This document shows positions 36,244 through 51,122 of a stretch of DNA of 64,000 nucleotides, piece by piece. The notes below the pieces were generated by a model that did no database searches, was not told the DNA's origin, and worked only from the letters and a program-made list of their open reading frames with translations. The DNA lies in assembly GCF_042767895.1 (NCBI RefSeq), contig NC_091571.1, positions 11,364,562-11,428,561 on the forward strand. The letters run 5' to 3'. The first letter of the stretch is position 1. Each line of letters begins with the position of its first letter. A program made the position numbers and the translations under genes. Origin of the DNA: Penaeus vannamei (lineage: Eukaryota; Arthropoda; Malacostraca; Decapoda; Penaeidae).

Positions 36244-37880
36244 TGCAAGGATAGTCTAACCTCACTCTTGAGTTAACAGGACAAAAGCTCGACAAGCCCC
36301 CATCACACTTTACAGCACTTTCAGAACCAGTGCATAGGCTTGCCCTAAGCCTCAGGATCTCTATAGCAATTCACAATGCATATCAAACATCTTGAGGTTG
36401 ATATGGTCTGCAAGCAGCCCACAGCCGACCTCACGACATCGTTCCACAATGACTCAAAGTACTAGGATACAGTCTATTGTGGACTTGCCTGGAGTGAATC
36501 TGGACCGCTCTGGTCTTTTTGGGTGGTTGAGGAGCCACTTTAGAAGTATGTGGGTGAAAACCTTGCCTGGCATACTGTGCAATGTGATGCCACGGCAGTT
36601 GCTAGTCCTAAAGAACTTTCCCTTTAGAGAGGGATAACCGTGCCCCATAACAGGTCAGGGGGAATATGTGATATCTCTGTACTGCTAAAGGCTAGGGGTA
36701 AACCTATGGCATGGGGCTTGCATACTACCAGAACAGTATGCAAGCCCCATGCCATAGGTTCACCCCTAGCCTTTAGCAGTACAGAGATATCACATATGCC
36801 TGCAGTTTTCCCATCCTTCAGCTTAGAGATCCCCTCCCTTACCTGACTGATGGCTGGGTCTGGTGCAGGGACTGATACATAACTTGGGTCTAGACTACTG
36901 GAGAGTACTTGATGCAGTTTCTCAGAATACTTTACAAACCTTAACATTCACTGAGCAGACTGCACGTATCTGCAAAGAGGGATTGGAGTTCAGTTTTCTC
37001 AGGGCTTGGTAGGCAGGAGGGTCATTTACAAGGAAATGGCCTACCTCTTCAGCAAGATTCCTGATGAACTGTTCCTTATCCCTTCTCAGCAGAGTCCAAG
37101 CCCTAAGCATCAAGGAATAGTACAACACTGGAGGCTGTGCAACATAAATCTGTTGGCCTCCATTGTTTCTGCAATGTCCATAGACGTTCACCATTGGACT
37201 TGCGCAGCATCAAGTGTTTCACTCTTAAAGGAATTCCCAAGAGCTACAGTGTCCGTTAGGTTTTCAAGCAGTTAGCCAATCAGATATTGTTGTAGAGTTA
37301 CTCCTGTTGATACTCTTAACTCAATCTGTCCAGGTGAAGCACCCTTGAGTGGCCACTGAAGAGACAGGGATTTGAAGTGGACCCATAGGGTTGCTATAAC
37401 CAGCGAGTGCTAATAAGAATGTGGTTGATATCCTTGGCCACAGCGCCCATATCACACTATACCTAGTCTAGCAATGCAGGTTTAAGCGCTGATACCAGGA
37501 GCCATAAATCCTCAATCTCTGGGATCTAGCAAACTCCCAGAGAAGTAGCCTATTATAACTATAGAGATCAGCTCCCAAGCCATAAGGAATCTAAAGCATC
37601 TCGTAGCCAGCTCGATCAGAGCTGGATACCGCACTGAAGTTGCCCAGTACAATACAAAAATTTCACCGGGAGCATTTGTCTGCTACAGACATAAGTTTGG
37701 CATAGAATGCCTTTCTCATTGAGTTTACAATTATCGGTAGGAGCTTACACAGCAATGAGAGACTCAAAGCCAAAAGCATGCTTCGGTCTCAGTTCCATAA
37801 TACACTCGCCAACCTCTATTACCGAAGGTTGAAGTCGGCTGGAGATGGCTATGGCTACTTTCAGGAGATTTTGACCATAG
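36244..37880 (-). mobile_element. Decayed RTE-clade retrotransposon (second copy)
   Basis: Counterpart of 6653-8300: the same endonuclease and RT blocks, the same truncation before the catalytic YADD box, nearly identical sequence. Confidence 0.85.
36664..36797. repeat. 63-bp inverted repeat (second copy)
   Basis: Arms 36664-36726 and 36735-36797, loop accagaac, the same single mismatch as the first copy. Confidence 0.95.
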
Positions 37881-37904
37881 CCCCGGCCTGATCATTAATA
37901 GGTG

Positions 37905-40900
37905 TACCCCACCTTTACTGAGAGCCGTCTCCCAACGTCTGTCCCAGTGAAATGGAGCTGACCAAGAGGAGATTGATAGTTTTACAGTATGTAATTTATT
38001 AGTGCGGAGACTTGATCAGAAAAAATGCCATCGGGTATACAGAAAGGTGTTAAAGTAGGGACAATAATCCATGGCTGGAATATGAGAAGAGTGGTTGGTG
38101 TGATGTGGACATAGCGGTATAGCGTGCTAAATATCTGCTTGTTCATTGCCCTGTTTATTGCAGTTCATTGCCAACCTGGCTGGACACTCATCAAAATCTG
38201 ATTTATTTATGGAGTGTGGACAGGTAGAACAACCAGTTCTGGATGTTAAAGACAAGGACATTGGTCGAGTGCATAGACTTTATGAGGGTTAATGAGTTAC
38301 GAGAGTCAGTAAAAATAGTGAAAGAGGAAGGGAGTGAGTATATCCTTTTTAAGGCAAAAGGGAATTCATACACTTCTGTAGTAAGGACACTAGATTCAGG
38401 AGGGAAGGTGTATTTGAAAGTGCGATTTGGAACCATCATTGTAAACATGAATGCTGGAGGAATGAATGGAGACATTGTTAAGGAAATGGGTGAGAAGGAC
38501 AGAGGGGGATATCTGATTTTGGTGGGTCAGGGGAAACAGGAACAAATACGGGGGTAAGGTATAAGCCACGGAGGAAAGGAATGGACAGAAAACGGGAGAG
38601 TTACGGAGAAACATGGAGAAGCAAAGGTAAGAAGCAGGGAATGTGGGATAGTTTGGTAAAAGAAGTTGGTGGAATCGAGCATAGCATCGGAGAGAGGGAA
38701 GGGCACGGCGTCAAGAGAGAGATGGCATGCCAGACTCAGTATACAGGCTCTCAGCTAGAGGGGAGCGGAAGGCACCTATGGCTAAGTGGAGACCACAGTG
38801 GTAGATTGTATCTAGATGAGCAAGAAGGGAGGTTGAGGCAAAGGAGTAGATGTGGCATCCATAATCTAGAGTGGAGAGGATCAAGGTAACATGAAGATGA
38901 AGGAGAGTTTTGTGATCTGAGCCCCAGGATATGCGGGAATTTGTAAGATTCTGAGGCGGCATTTAGTTTTTTTCTTTAAAGTAAAAGATATGATCTCGCC
39001 AGGACAATTTAGAGTAAAAAATAACGCCAAGGAATATGCCAGAGGAACGGTATTGGAGTAGAGCATCATATAAGAAGACTGGAGGTTGGGGACCTACACG
39101 TGAGCGAGAGAAAGATGGAGAAAGATTTGGAGGTAGAAAAACGAAAGCCATGGGTGTGGTCCAGGAAGATACTGATGTTATTGCAGACTGAAGATCTGGT
39201 TTGAATGTGCTAGAGGTGTAGATGGTTAAATCAACATAGAGTGATGCCCGGGCTCCTGGTGGTAGAACTGAGACAGTGTCGTTAACAGCAAGAAGGAATA
39301 AAGTGGTCTAAGCACATTGCCTTGTGGGAGGCCTTCGAACTGAGGAAAGGATGATGAAGTAGAAGAGACAATTTTGACCTGGAAAGTAGTTAGAGAGGAA
39401 CGACTTTATGAAGACACCCATGTTTCCACGTATACCTAGGGAGGACAATTGTTGGAGAATGTGGTACCGCCATGTGATGCCATATGTTTTTTTCTAGGTC
39501 AAAGAATATGGCTAATACAGATTCATGGCGTGCAAATGCAGATGTAATATGTTTCGAAATGAGCAAGAGGATCTGCTGTACTTCGGGCACGGCGGAAACC
39601 AAACTGGGAAGGAGGGGAGATTGTGAGATTCAAGATACCTCATTAGGCGGAAGTTATCCATTCGTTCTAGGAGTTTACACAAGCAGCTAGTTAGAACGAT
39701 GTGGCGGTTATCTTGAGGAAGGTTGAAAATAGTTAAAAGAAAGGTTAGGGAGCAAGATGATGGGGGTCGGAGCATACGTTAGTGAATACCGCCAGGGCCT
39801 TCATAAGTGTTGCTGCACGACTGTAAGGCAGTATTGAGTTCAGAGGAAGTAAAAGGAACATTATAGGACTCATCAGAGGATGTGATTGGGGGTGCGTTCC
39901 CTGACGGTCTTTATGGAAGAGGTATAGGGAAAGGTGAGAGCCACTACTGACCTAGCTGAAATAGTCGCCCAGTTCATTAGTGGCTTGGATAGGATCAGAG
40001 ATGAGAGTATCTCGAATATGGAGGACGGAGGCTGGATGTTTGCCTGATAATTTATGGATCCGACGCCAAACAGCTGAAATGGATGTAGATGCAATTGAGG
40101 AAACAATTTCGCCAGCTATTTGTTTTACTGTTTCGGATTGTACAATGAAGACAGGCAGATCCTCTTAAAGGAGATAAGGGCTGATAGCTGATTGGGGGTA
40201 CCTCCTTTGTAGCAATAACTGTTCCAGGCTGTTCGTTTTAAGCGAATCGCTTTGGTACAATTAGAATTCCACCATGGAACATACTTGGAGGTATAAGGTC
40301 TTGAGATTTGAGGAATGGCTGTATAGGAAGCCCTTAGGACCGTGTTTGTGAAATTGTAGCATCTCTGAAATGGGTGTGAAGGGGGGTGAAGGGATAGGGA
40401 TAGTAGAGAGTGAAGTGAAAGTATGCCAGTCAGCTCTATCAAAGCACCGTCGTGGAGGATTAGGAAGTGGTACCTATGAAGTAGGGGAAAGGAGTACTGG
40501 GAAATGTTCTAGAACTGACCACTGGAAACCTAAATGAAGAGAAGGGGAGCATAGAGTGAGTTCAAGGTATGAAAAGGATTGCGTGCACATGTCTAAGTCT
40601 GTGGGACGATCTGAATTAAGAATAATTAGCTTATTTGTGGAGAGGAAGCGTTCTAGAGATCGACCTCGGAAGGTGGTGATAGAATCACCCCACAGAGTGT
40701 GGCGGCAGTTAAAATCACCAACTATGAGGAATAGTGGTCGGGGCTGGGAAATTAGTTTCAAAGGCAACAAAGTCAATGGGGTAGGAAGGGGAGAAGTAGA
40801 CTGAACTAACTGTGATCCAACGCCCAAAAAAGATGCTAATAACTGTGCATGGGACAGTGGTTTGAAAGGGAGGTATGACACAAGGTGTTTTTTGATGGAC

Positions 40901-42638
40901 AAGTATAGAGAAGACGTACAGGGAGTGTGAGGAAGAGTCAAAATGGTAGTTGGGAATTGGAATACGAGGATGCATAAAAAAAGTCTCTTGGAGGCAGATA
41001 ATGGATGGATTATAAGAAGAAAGTATATGACGAACGTCAGGTCTGTGAGAACGGAAACCGCGAATATTCCAATGTAGGAGAGCTATAACTTAGTTGTTTT
41101 AAGAGTGGTAATGGTTACAGTGCATGTTGGAGAATTTGAAGGGGAAGGAGCAAGAGGGTGAGATAAGGAATTAGAGGGAGGGGGTGTACTATCTGAAGGA
41201 TCTGGGGAAGGGCATAGTTTTGACATAATTGTGTGTATCCAGGAGGGAGTGGAAGGGATAGTGGGGATGGAAGGAGGGTTATTGTAGGTGTGTAGTTGGA
41301 GCTGAGGGGGATGGGTTGTGTTGGAAAGGTGTAGGGGGAATATAAGTAGGAGGAAGATGGATGTCGGCAGTCACTTTGAGTGTGGAGGGAGCAGGAGTTG
41401 TGGAATTTGAGAGTGGATGAGAGTTTTTGCTGCGTTTTGTGTCTCTAGCAGATATCTTCCATAGTTTCTGTAATGGAGGTAGTTGAAGAGTTTTATGAGA
41501 CAAAGGTGTTCTTATGAGGGGGGAAAGAGGAGACTGGTGTCTGAGGAGTAGAGGCAAAGGTAGTTGGAGATGACTGGGTAGTAGGAGAACGTATAGTCTG
41601 CTGCGGTTAGTGGGGGAAGGGAGAGGGGAAGGTGTTGGGGCTGTAGTTTAGATTGGAATGTCTGGATTTAGAGTGGCAAAAGAATTTGAATGTGTAGGAA
41701 CATCTTGAGAAGGAGGGGGAGGGGGCAGATTAAGCGACATTACTGGAGTAGGGAGTATGAGAGAAACCTCGGCGACGTGCTTCCTATCTGGCTTCACCCA
41801 GAGTGAGACCAAGTTTGTATCTGAGAGTTGCCACCTCACTCAAACTTGTTATTGGAGCAGCCTCTATAAAATACATTATACGGGCCACCGCAGTTAACAC
41901 ATGTGCGTGATTATGCAGAGCAGTTTGATCGGTTATGACCAGGTTGGGAACATGGGGGGCATTGGGCTCTAGAACAGCCTGTTTGGCAGGATGTCCAAAA
42001 TGCCAACAGTTTTGACATTGACGGAGAGGAGGTTGGTATGGTCGAACAGGGAGGGATTGCCCACCAATTTAGATATTAAAGGGAAGGTCATATCTATGGA
42101 AAGTAATTTTGACAGTGTTGGTGGGGTTCTATCAATGACCTCTTGGAGGAATGGAGTAGCACTGTACTGATATCACATCATGGTCTTTGAGGCAGGCAAG
42201 TAAGTCTTCTTCACAATCTGACCAGTCGATATCCATAGGGCAGTTTGCTGGGGAGATACAATTTCAGTGCAAGTATTAAGGGTTGGATGAGGTTTTGCAG
42301 GAATGGGGTTGCCAAAGAAAACAGATTTGATAATGCTATAGCTTGGGTTTCAGATGTATCTGTAACGAGGTGGGAATCATGGGGTCGGGTACAGAAAGGG
42401 GTAAGCCCACTTGCTTTTGGAAACATTGTTGAAAAAGTGTTGCCTAAGTAAGGAGCTGTAGGGGGGATCACGAAAAATTTGGCTGGGCTAAATAGAGTAT
42501 TTATGATATTTGTAGAGAGGGAGAAAAGACCATGTAAAATGAGTCAAGGGCTGAGGCCCAAGGTAGGGAAAATCCCCAGCATTGTGTCCCAGTCCCCATT
42601 TCCTAGGCCCCCTAGGACAACAACATGTAAGGAATTGT
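37905..42638 (-). mobile_element. Dead I-group non-LTR retrotransposon (second copy)
   Basis: Counterpart of 8325-13050. The endonuclease part is better preserved here: a 155-codon frame at 40474-40941 carries LIVGDFNCRHTLWGDSITTF and SFSYLELTLCSP without a break. The RT catalytic box has the same lost aspartate (LYVDLTIY, near 39235). Confidence 0.85.
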
Positions 42639-44574
42639 AAAAAATAATAATAATATTAATAACTTTCCAAATATTTATTACACATACATACAAAAATATA
42701 TTTCAGTGTTTTGTTCATTCCACTGATCAGTTGGACGGATCAGTTCTCAAAAGGTACAGATTCTAAAGGTATTTTCTCTTACAAATATAACAAATGCATG
42801 ACCATATCTATATTTTAGTGTTTTGTTTATGTCAATGATCAATTGGACGGATCAGTTCTCAAGAGGTACAGATTCTAAATGAACTTTCTCTTACAAATAT
42901 AACAAATGCTTGACCATATCTATATATTTTTCTCAAATAAATAAATTCTGTAATAGTTCCCAGTAATTTTCAGTTCAACCTTTTTATGCAAAAATATTCA
43001 CAACCACATTCAAAAATAAAAGATATAGTCCGCATAGTTACATTAAAAGTAGGTAACTCTGCAGTTAAATTATCTTGACTATTTTCTGCTTTATAGGGAA
43101 TGAACACTAAAATTCATAATGAGGTGGAATTGCTCTATACTGGAACTCACAGCAATTTAATATGAGAGGCAAACTTACTTTTGCAGTTAATATGGAGTGC
43201 TCATATTTCTATGTATAAAGGTATGTTAGCAAATATATGAAAAATAGCATTGATCCTTTACTACCAAAAATATACCTTTCCTTTGTGCTTTTCACTAATA
43301 TTAAAAATAATTCTACAGGTCACTGATCATAAACAGTTACGATATAAACTATTTAACCATAACAAAGAAGAGTACTAAATAAAATACTCTAAACAAAATA
43401 ATTGCCAGCTCAGTGGTAATACCAGGACCTTCAAATGGGACGGTCTACATTCACACCCACCTCAGGCCACAAGAAAGCCACTACTGTTGCTGAAGTTACT
43501 AACTGTATAAAAACCTGGGATTGGGTCATCCATTACAGCCTTCATGCTGCCTGTCTTTTGTGGGTGAAGCAGGGCACTGAGCTATGTACAGTGCATGCAC
43601 TGCTCTTTTGCACTCATTTGGGACAATCTACTTTATTCTCCAGACTACCAGTTTTCTGGTAAATTGCAACTGAGGCTTCTTCCATAATATTTATCTGAAA
43701 CCTACATAAGACTCTTATACTGATATGTGTAAATGCAGAACAAACACATCATAAATAAGAAATTTTCAGAAACCAAGCTTTTCCAACAGCTCACAATGGT
43801 ATACCTAAAGAATTTAAGTACCTGTACTACCAACAAAGTAAAGAAAAAACTCAAGTTAATATCTTGACAAATGTAAGCATGGACATTCAAAGTTGTTAGA
43901 CTTCATATTAGCTACAGTGATACATACAATAATAAAAGTGTGTAAATAGCTTTAAAACTAATCTGGCAGCTGATATACACAGCAAGGGGAAACAGAGGTA
44001 GCCCCTCACCTTACATATACTTGAAATTCCTCTTTATACAAGTATGAGATTCCCAATAACAATAACATTGAAGTCTTATCTTTGGTAAACTTTAAGAAAG
44101 TTATGAATGCAACTGCCTATTTTTATATTGGGTTTGGCTCATTAGCTGTTATGTTTATTTTGGCATATACAAAAAAGGTGTGTAAAAATAATAATTACTT
44201 TAGTAATTAAAAAGACATGTATTGTAACTGAACAAGACAAATTAATTGGCTTCATAATTCACTTCTAAATCGATGTCAACTATTTTTTTGCAGGCCCATA
44301 CACAGTCAGTTACTTTAAAAATAGTTATTCAATTGAATTCGTATGTAAAATAACTGGTACTATAGAAGAAGCATTTACATTGAATCAAATCTAAATCAAT
44401 AAATATATGCAAAAAAAAAAAAAAAAAAAAGTCTATAACAATCCCACAGGACCTAATATCATCATCCCTTTGCATTCTATAGAAATCATAATCAGCAAAT
44501 GCCTCAGATCCAATGTAAATCTGAAACAATTATGAAGCACAAAAACCTCAACTGCTCATGTATCATGGAATAAC
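42639..44574 (-). other. Probable 3' untranslated/downstream region (second copy)
   Basis: Counterpart of 13051-14995, including the 112-bp tandem pair at about 42695-42925. Confidence 0.45.
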
Positions 44575-44658
44575 TTATGCAATCATCTTGGATGACACTT
44601 CAGACCTTGCCCCTGGTGTGGTGGGTCGTGATGCAGTAAATGAGCTCATTGTCTCCAT
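44575..44658 (-). CDS. Distal alternative last exon (copy 2)
   Basis: Encodes the tail ending EVSSKMIA; identical to 14996-15079 by eye. Confidence 0.85.
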   Translation of the reverse strand: METMSSFTASRPTTPGARSEVSSKMIA

Positions 44659-44983
44659 CTGAAAGTTCACAGAGATTATAACTTTTGTTGATTTACACAG
44701 GATGAAAAATAAATTTGGATTTTAAAAAGTAAAAAAAAAAATATCATGGTTTATAATGATAATGGTGACGAAATCATACTGACCATGTTTGATAAAAAGG
44801 ACTTACTTTTGACCCAGCAAGAGGGAAAAAAATAAATAAGTAAATAAATACATGCTGAGGTGTAAATTATAGTATCACTTAACCAGATACAATACTGATT
44901 AATGAAAATTACATGAATACTACTATTTACCTATAGATACTTCTTTTATTTTACTTCAACTATTGCAAAGACATCCTGGAATA

Positions 44984-45017
<34 letters not shown>

Positions 45018-48000
45018 CATAATAACTGGATTTGCTAAACTATTATAACCAGCTACAATCCACAAAGCCTCTATTCAAAATCCAGATCTACAATGAGTAC
45101 TTCACAGATGTAAAAAGAAAATAATAATCATTAAATTGATAAATAAATAAAAAGTTTCCAGGAGTCATTTTCCCTCCTCATAATCAATCTCAGTTAAAAG
45201 AACAGCTTTCTAAATCATTTACACATTAATTCACATTTTCTCCTTTAGGTTAACCTAAACTAAATTCTAAACTCTACGCTCTATAGTCTAACTGCGTAGA
45301 AATGGTGGAACGTGCGCCAGGAGTGGTGGGGCGGGAACTGAAGCCCATCGTGCTCATTGTGTCCATCTGTAATAGGGTGCAAAAGGAGTGAGATAAGAGG
45401 TGAGATGTGAGTGACAGTGAGAAAGTAAAGGATAGAGACACATAAAAAGCTAAGTGGCAGATGTAAAGCAACATATAGTTTACAAACCATGTGAAACTAT
45501 ACATCTAAGAACAGTTTTATCGATACACTATCCAAGTACTACCAAAGTTCAAAATGATCTTCCTATCAAGACAGACAAATAAGGACATAAAAAAGACAAA
45601 TAAGGTATTTCAACAGAGCTACTTAACTTTAAATAAACAGATGATCTATTTCTAAATTTTAAAAAAGTAAAAACAGATTATAATCTAAACAGCATTACTA
45701 ATAACATAACAGAACATGATTTACCAAAGTTCAGACCTGACAAATCAGAATTCTAAAAAGCCACAGTATTATTTAAGAACTGCTCATATATCTCTGATAC
45801 TCACTCCAAGAATAACATGCTTTATACATTAGGCCAAGTGGAGGAAAAAATGTGGTTCCTTTAACTTAACCCTCTAATAAAAAAAGTCTACCATTTTTAA
45901 TCCATATTGAAATCTAATTATGCATCTCAAACATGTATTGTGATACGTTTCTTGGGGTACAAAAGGCTGCTTAAAACCAAGAAACTATCTTATTTCTTGA
46001 AATCTATATTCTGAAAATGTAAAATTAATGAGAAACTAATGTCAACTGGAAGTACTAAAAAACATGGAGATATATATATCCTGAACCGCAACAATTTTTC
46101 TTCTTGGCTTATCTATTTATAATGTTTATTGCAATCTATACAATGACTAATATAAAAAATAATGCAACTGGTAGATGGTGGATGCAGGAAAGAGAAAGTA
46201 TGAAGTGCAATATCTTTCTTCCTTTGGTGATTATTCAGAAAGTGGAAGTAAATAAAGTAAATACCAAATTAATGGTTATATATACATCACAACCTAATCA
46301 AGTAGAGCAATATAGACTTTGTTGGTTTCTTATTTTTCTTTGTGTTCTTATTTACTTTCACTCTCACATTACATCAGTGTTTAAAGAAAGAAACAAAATG
46401 AAAGAAAAAAAAATGTGCACAGAAGGAAAAAGCCAATGATGGAAATTTCATCACTGCCAAGGTGCAACTTACCTTCACCCTTGCAACATCTTCAAGCCTT
46501 GTAACCTCACACAGCTCGTGGTAGAAGGAGTGAACAACCAACCATGCAAATATGTTGCCTGCAATGAACAGAAGCCAGAGCAGGCACATCACTACATGGT
46601 AGGCAAACACCATGTCATTGACGATTGATGAGTAAATGATGATCAGAATACGCCAGGCAGTGAAGAGGGCCATACACCATATCCAGGGCTCCATGCGGAA
46701 CTCTATCTCCTGTAAAGGTCAAATATTTTCTTGTCTGAAAGATGGGTTCCCATATAAAATCAATACATAACTATGTGAAAGGAATAACATTCAATGATAT
46801 TAGCCTTCTATTAGTTGCATAAAACAGAAATCAGGCACTATTCAAAAAAAATATATATATATATAATAATAAGAAATAACTATTAGTAATAAACATTAGA
46901 CATAAAAGAATAAAAGCTAACACAGAAGACTTTAAAAACAAGCCTTCCATGTTATATACTGTCGTTAACCTTTCTCAAGCCTTGCAGAAGTACAACACTG
47001 GTAATGATAAGGCAGACTCCTCCAAAGGCTGTAATGCCTCCAAACAGCATCAGGGAATTGCGGACTGAAAGAGATAACAATTAATCAGTAATAATATTAT
47101 TGGTGACAATGATAATGACAAAAACGAATAATTACTATCAACTTCTCCATAACCATAAAAGGAAATCAATAGAGACACAAAGCCTCAAAATTACCATGGT
47201 ATTAAATTCTAATTCTAATAACAAATAAATATACATTAGTGAACAACTTTCTTTTGTACGTTATTTAGTTATACCTTCTTTTAGAAATTTACTCTAAATT
47301 CTGTACTAGTAAAATAAGAATACATTCCATACAGAAGTACATTCAAAAGATAAAGAAAGTGAAATTCCCACATTTTACTATATCAAAACATTTTAACATT
47401 ATAAAAAATCACTTATAAAGGTCACACCAGTTACTGTACTGCCACAATGTTCTACCTACCATGTGGATTTCCAGAATATACAAAATCGTATGAAAACAAG
47501 TAGAATCCATAATGGCTGGAACCTGGGGCGGCAAGTGACAAAGAATAGATATCAAAGCATCCTGTAACTATTGCAAATAGCCCTTGAATCTGGGGAATGA
47601 AAGAAAAAAAAAATATTACACACAAATAACATCTGACTACTAAAATTTAATAATTTCCCAAAAAGTATTCAATGAGAAGGAATACCTAGGTGGCAAAATG
47701 ATATTTCTATCTTAAAATATAATCCTCATGGAAGAGATATTTCTAAGTGGCATTAAGACATCAAACTTAAAAATCTTATCACTACTAAATACTCAGTGAA
47801 CGGCAAAATCACATGACAAAGTATTTCTGAAAAAATACTACAGTTAAGCTTAGATAAGCTCTGGCAACCTCAATACACATGATTATTACTCAATGAACAT
47901 AACACTACAAACCTCACACACAAGAACACCCTTTACTGCACTTACAATGGAATAAGTTGCGGCTAGGACAGAACCACGCTGTACATTGGTGAAGACAGCA

Positions 48001-48197
48001 TCAGGCAGAATGGGGATGGATAAGCCAGTCTTTGTCTTCAGAGTATCAGTTAGTGTTGCCACAGAACGGATTGTCGTGGCATGAGAGACCCTTGATGTCC
48101 GAGAGGTGACCGACAGGCCTGAGACACTTCCAGCTATTGACGAATGAGGCATCCTAGAAAGGGGAACTTTCTTAATTTCTTGTTTCATATAAATCAT
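44575..48197 (-). CDS. Four-transmembrane protein with alternative last exons (copy 2)
   Basis: Coding exons 48197-47946 (exon begins 48203), 47589-47460, 47064-46970, 46709-46473, then 45366-45274 or 44658-44575. Splice sites, phases and, as far as I can see, all coding bases are the same as in copy 1, while introns differ by about 1%. If the two units are truly separate loci, this is a second intact gene; if they are alleles, it is the other allele. The predicted protein, topology and uncertainty about the N-terminus and family are as for copy 1. Confidence 0.85.
45274..45366 (-). CDS. Proximal alternative last exon (copy 2)
   Basis: Encodes the tail ending TISTQLDYRA; identical to 15680-15772 by eye. 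A nearby poly-A run (about 44989-45014) is longer than in copy 1. Confidence 0.85.
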   Translation of the reverse strand: MDTMSTMGFSSRPTTPGARSTISTQLDYRA

Positions 48198-51101
48198 ATC
48201 TGACTGGGGCAGGAAAAGAAAATTACACCTTATATCAGTTAACACTGGAAATACCTATATTTGCACAAGCAAAATTACTAACTGGAACAAAAGTCACTTG
48301 TACAGATTGCCCTTTCAAGAACTGGTCAGTAATTACTGGACTTTTATTCAATGAAATATATTCTCTACAAACAGATATAGTTCTTTTCAGATTCTTAGCA
48401 AAAATTAGCAATATATAACTGTATTACAATACAAATATACAATACTAGCTTCTAAGTTAGAACAACAATATACAAGCTACACCAAGTTTTTTGTGCAAGC
48501 AAGTCTCTAGTACTTCAAATTCAACTGTACCAGCTATATACAGCTAGGAAATAACTCACTCAGTAAAAAAAAAAAGTGTTCTTGCACCTACTTCTGACAG
48601 ACAGCTTTCCTTATTTTCTAAACTAATATGAATGCCTAATATTCGGCCATATGAATGACTTCACACCTGTTAGTTGCATATATTTTTTAACAACTAGTCA
48701 GCCAGTCCCCAGCCCATATTCAAAGTTGTACATAAGCTTTAAACCAAAGTTTAGACTAAATCTAATTGCATTTCTGTCTGTTTCAACATTAACAAATATG
48801 AAAGGAAATCCTGATTGTTGGAATAAACAAATAAACAATGTTTGTTTAAAATGGCCACAGGTGATGAATGTATACATATGTACATTTGTTTACCTTTCAA
48901 TATCAATATGTAAACTATAAGCTGACATGCATTTGCCTGTATTTCTATGTTTTCATAATTCTTCATACCTGCAAACACACACACAAAATAATAAAATAAA
49001 TCCAAAACATAACTTACATGAAAAACTCCAGTGACATTCACCTTAACTTCCTCCTTATTCCCTTTACCTTTATCATACTGTGTAGGTTATATGTCCTTGT
49101 TAAATGTATCATAAACCCAATGCAACAAGAACGCTTTATCAAAATTATTTTTCTTCAAAAGCCAATCTACCTAGTTTCCCTCAGCTTTCCTGTACAGAAT
49201 GAGAAAAAGGAACAATGCATGAAAATAAGGCATGAGCTGTTGTGATTGAAGAAAATCAGAAGGATAAGTTCCACTGTTCCAATTACATGTTGGATTCCCC
49301 ATGTTGCTCTTGAAAATGAAATTAACTGAGCAAGACGTAAAAGCAGTACACTAATAATACAAAATATACATTTATTAACATTCAACATTTGTATTACACA
49401 TGTGCTACCTACTACTACTTTAACTTGGTGCCTTCAAGTCTATTTTGTAAAAGTTGCTGCTTAGATCATGTGAAATGTAGCTTTTCTATCCTTATCACTT
49501 TTTTTCCTATATTAATTTTTAAATATTGCAACTAAGAAAATTTATGTTCTAATTTCGGTATCTGGGGTAGATACTTCAAGTGATGATATTAATTAATCTC
49601 ATTTGTAAAAATATGAGTGCTTCAATATGATGACCATATTTTTATTATCTAAAGAGACCTCAAAACAAGGAAATCTGTTGAATGTATAAATCATCTTGGA
49701 AACATAAAATTTCTCATCCGTGAGAACATATTTCATGCCTGCATACAACTGAATCAACGTATCAGGTTGTCTGACCTCAGCCTACTTATCATCAATGATA
49801 TTAAGGCTAGGCTTGGAACAATAATCTTAGACAAAGTATAAACTCAAATTAAGGTATACAAGGGAACAAATGATTCCCATTATCTCTATCTAGCACTCTT
49901 CCACATCCTCAGGAAAGCAAAAGGGAGAAATGTTAATCAAATTACAAGGTTAAAAAAAAAAGTCAAGAGAGAAGCTTGTTCCCAAAGATTGACAGGAGCA
50001 TGCAAACCAGTGTGTACTTGTTAATATGTGCTAGCCAACTGTCAAATAAAGATTTTTAATTACAACAGTCTGTGGGATGATGGACCAGCAGTGTGCTCCA
50101 CGTCCAAGAAGTGTTCTGTCATGCTGGCTGCGTGGTGTTTCGTCCTAAGATACTGTACCTGTTGACTGGTTCACAGCCCCGTGTACTCACAATCAGCTGT
50201 TAACATTGCTACAAATACTCATGCATGTCTATGGCAACAGATTTCTAAAAAATCATAAAAGAAAAGCAAAATTCTCATGTATAATTCAGGTTAGCTGAAA
50301 CTGGTGAAAACAATGACAGTGCAATATTAAGCAAGTTAATAATCCTACTCATTCATAGAAAGTTATCTTTTAAACAATATTCTACGCTACTGAATAGTCA
50401 TTTATTACCATATCATGATCTATGAAAATGGGATTAAATCTACACAGAAGACCTAGGAAGAATAGAGTTTTCTCTGATCAACAAATCAGCAAAAAAATTC
50501 AGAATCTACACAAAAGGAAATACAAACCAATGCTGTTTACTTAATTCTTAAAAATGTCAAAACAGAGACAGTTTTTCAGTTTGATTATCTTTCAAATGAT
50601 CTCTCTGATACATCTGATGACAGGTGAGTAAAATAAGAATAAAACTATCACTTGAACTAAGTCACAAATAAATAATATGAAATAATAGATCACATCACTG
50701 ACAACAGACATCTACCACTTATTTGTAATATATACACATATATATATAATATACATAATATTTCATTTTAGCCATACATATACTGCAAGGTAAAACATAC
50801 ATGTAAAAAAATTGGCAGATGATTTCTAGGACATTTTTCTTCTACAAAGCAACCTTTGCAAATTGAAAATAAGAGTTTGAAAACAAAGAAAAACTGTGAC
50901 AGATGCAGTAAAGCTACTGTTATGGATTGTACACCTAGAGCATTCTGACAAAACCTAATAAATCTTCACCACATCTATTATGAAGGGAGCTTTTTTGGTT
51001 CCTTATCAGGTGGTAAATCAAGTGATCTACAGTCCGTACACTTAACAGCCATTATGATTATGATGAAAAGTCATGATTTTATTTTATTTTAAACATTTCA
51101 T

Positions 51102-51122
51102 TAAATATATATATATATATAT
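51102..51122. repeat. (TA)n microsatellite (short allele)
   Basis: About 20 bp versus about 70 bp at 21487-21557. Confidence 0.9.
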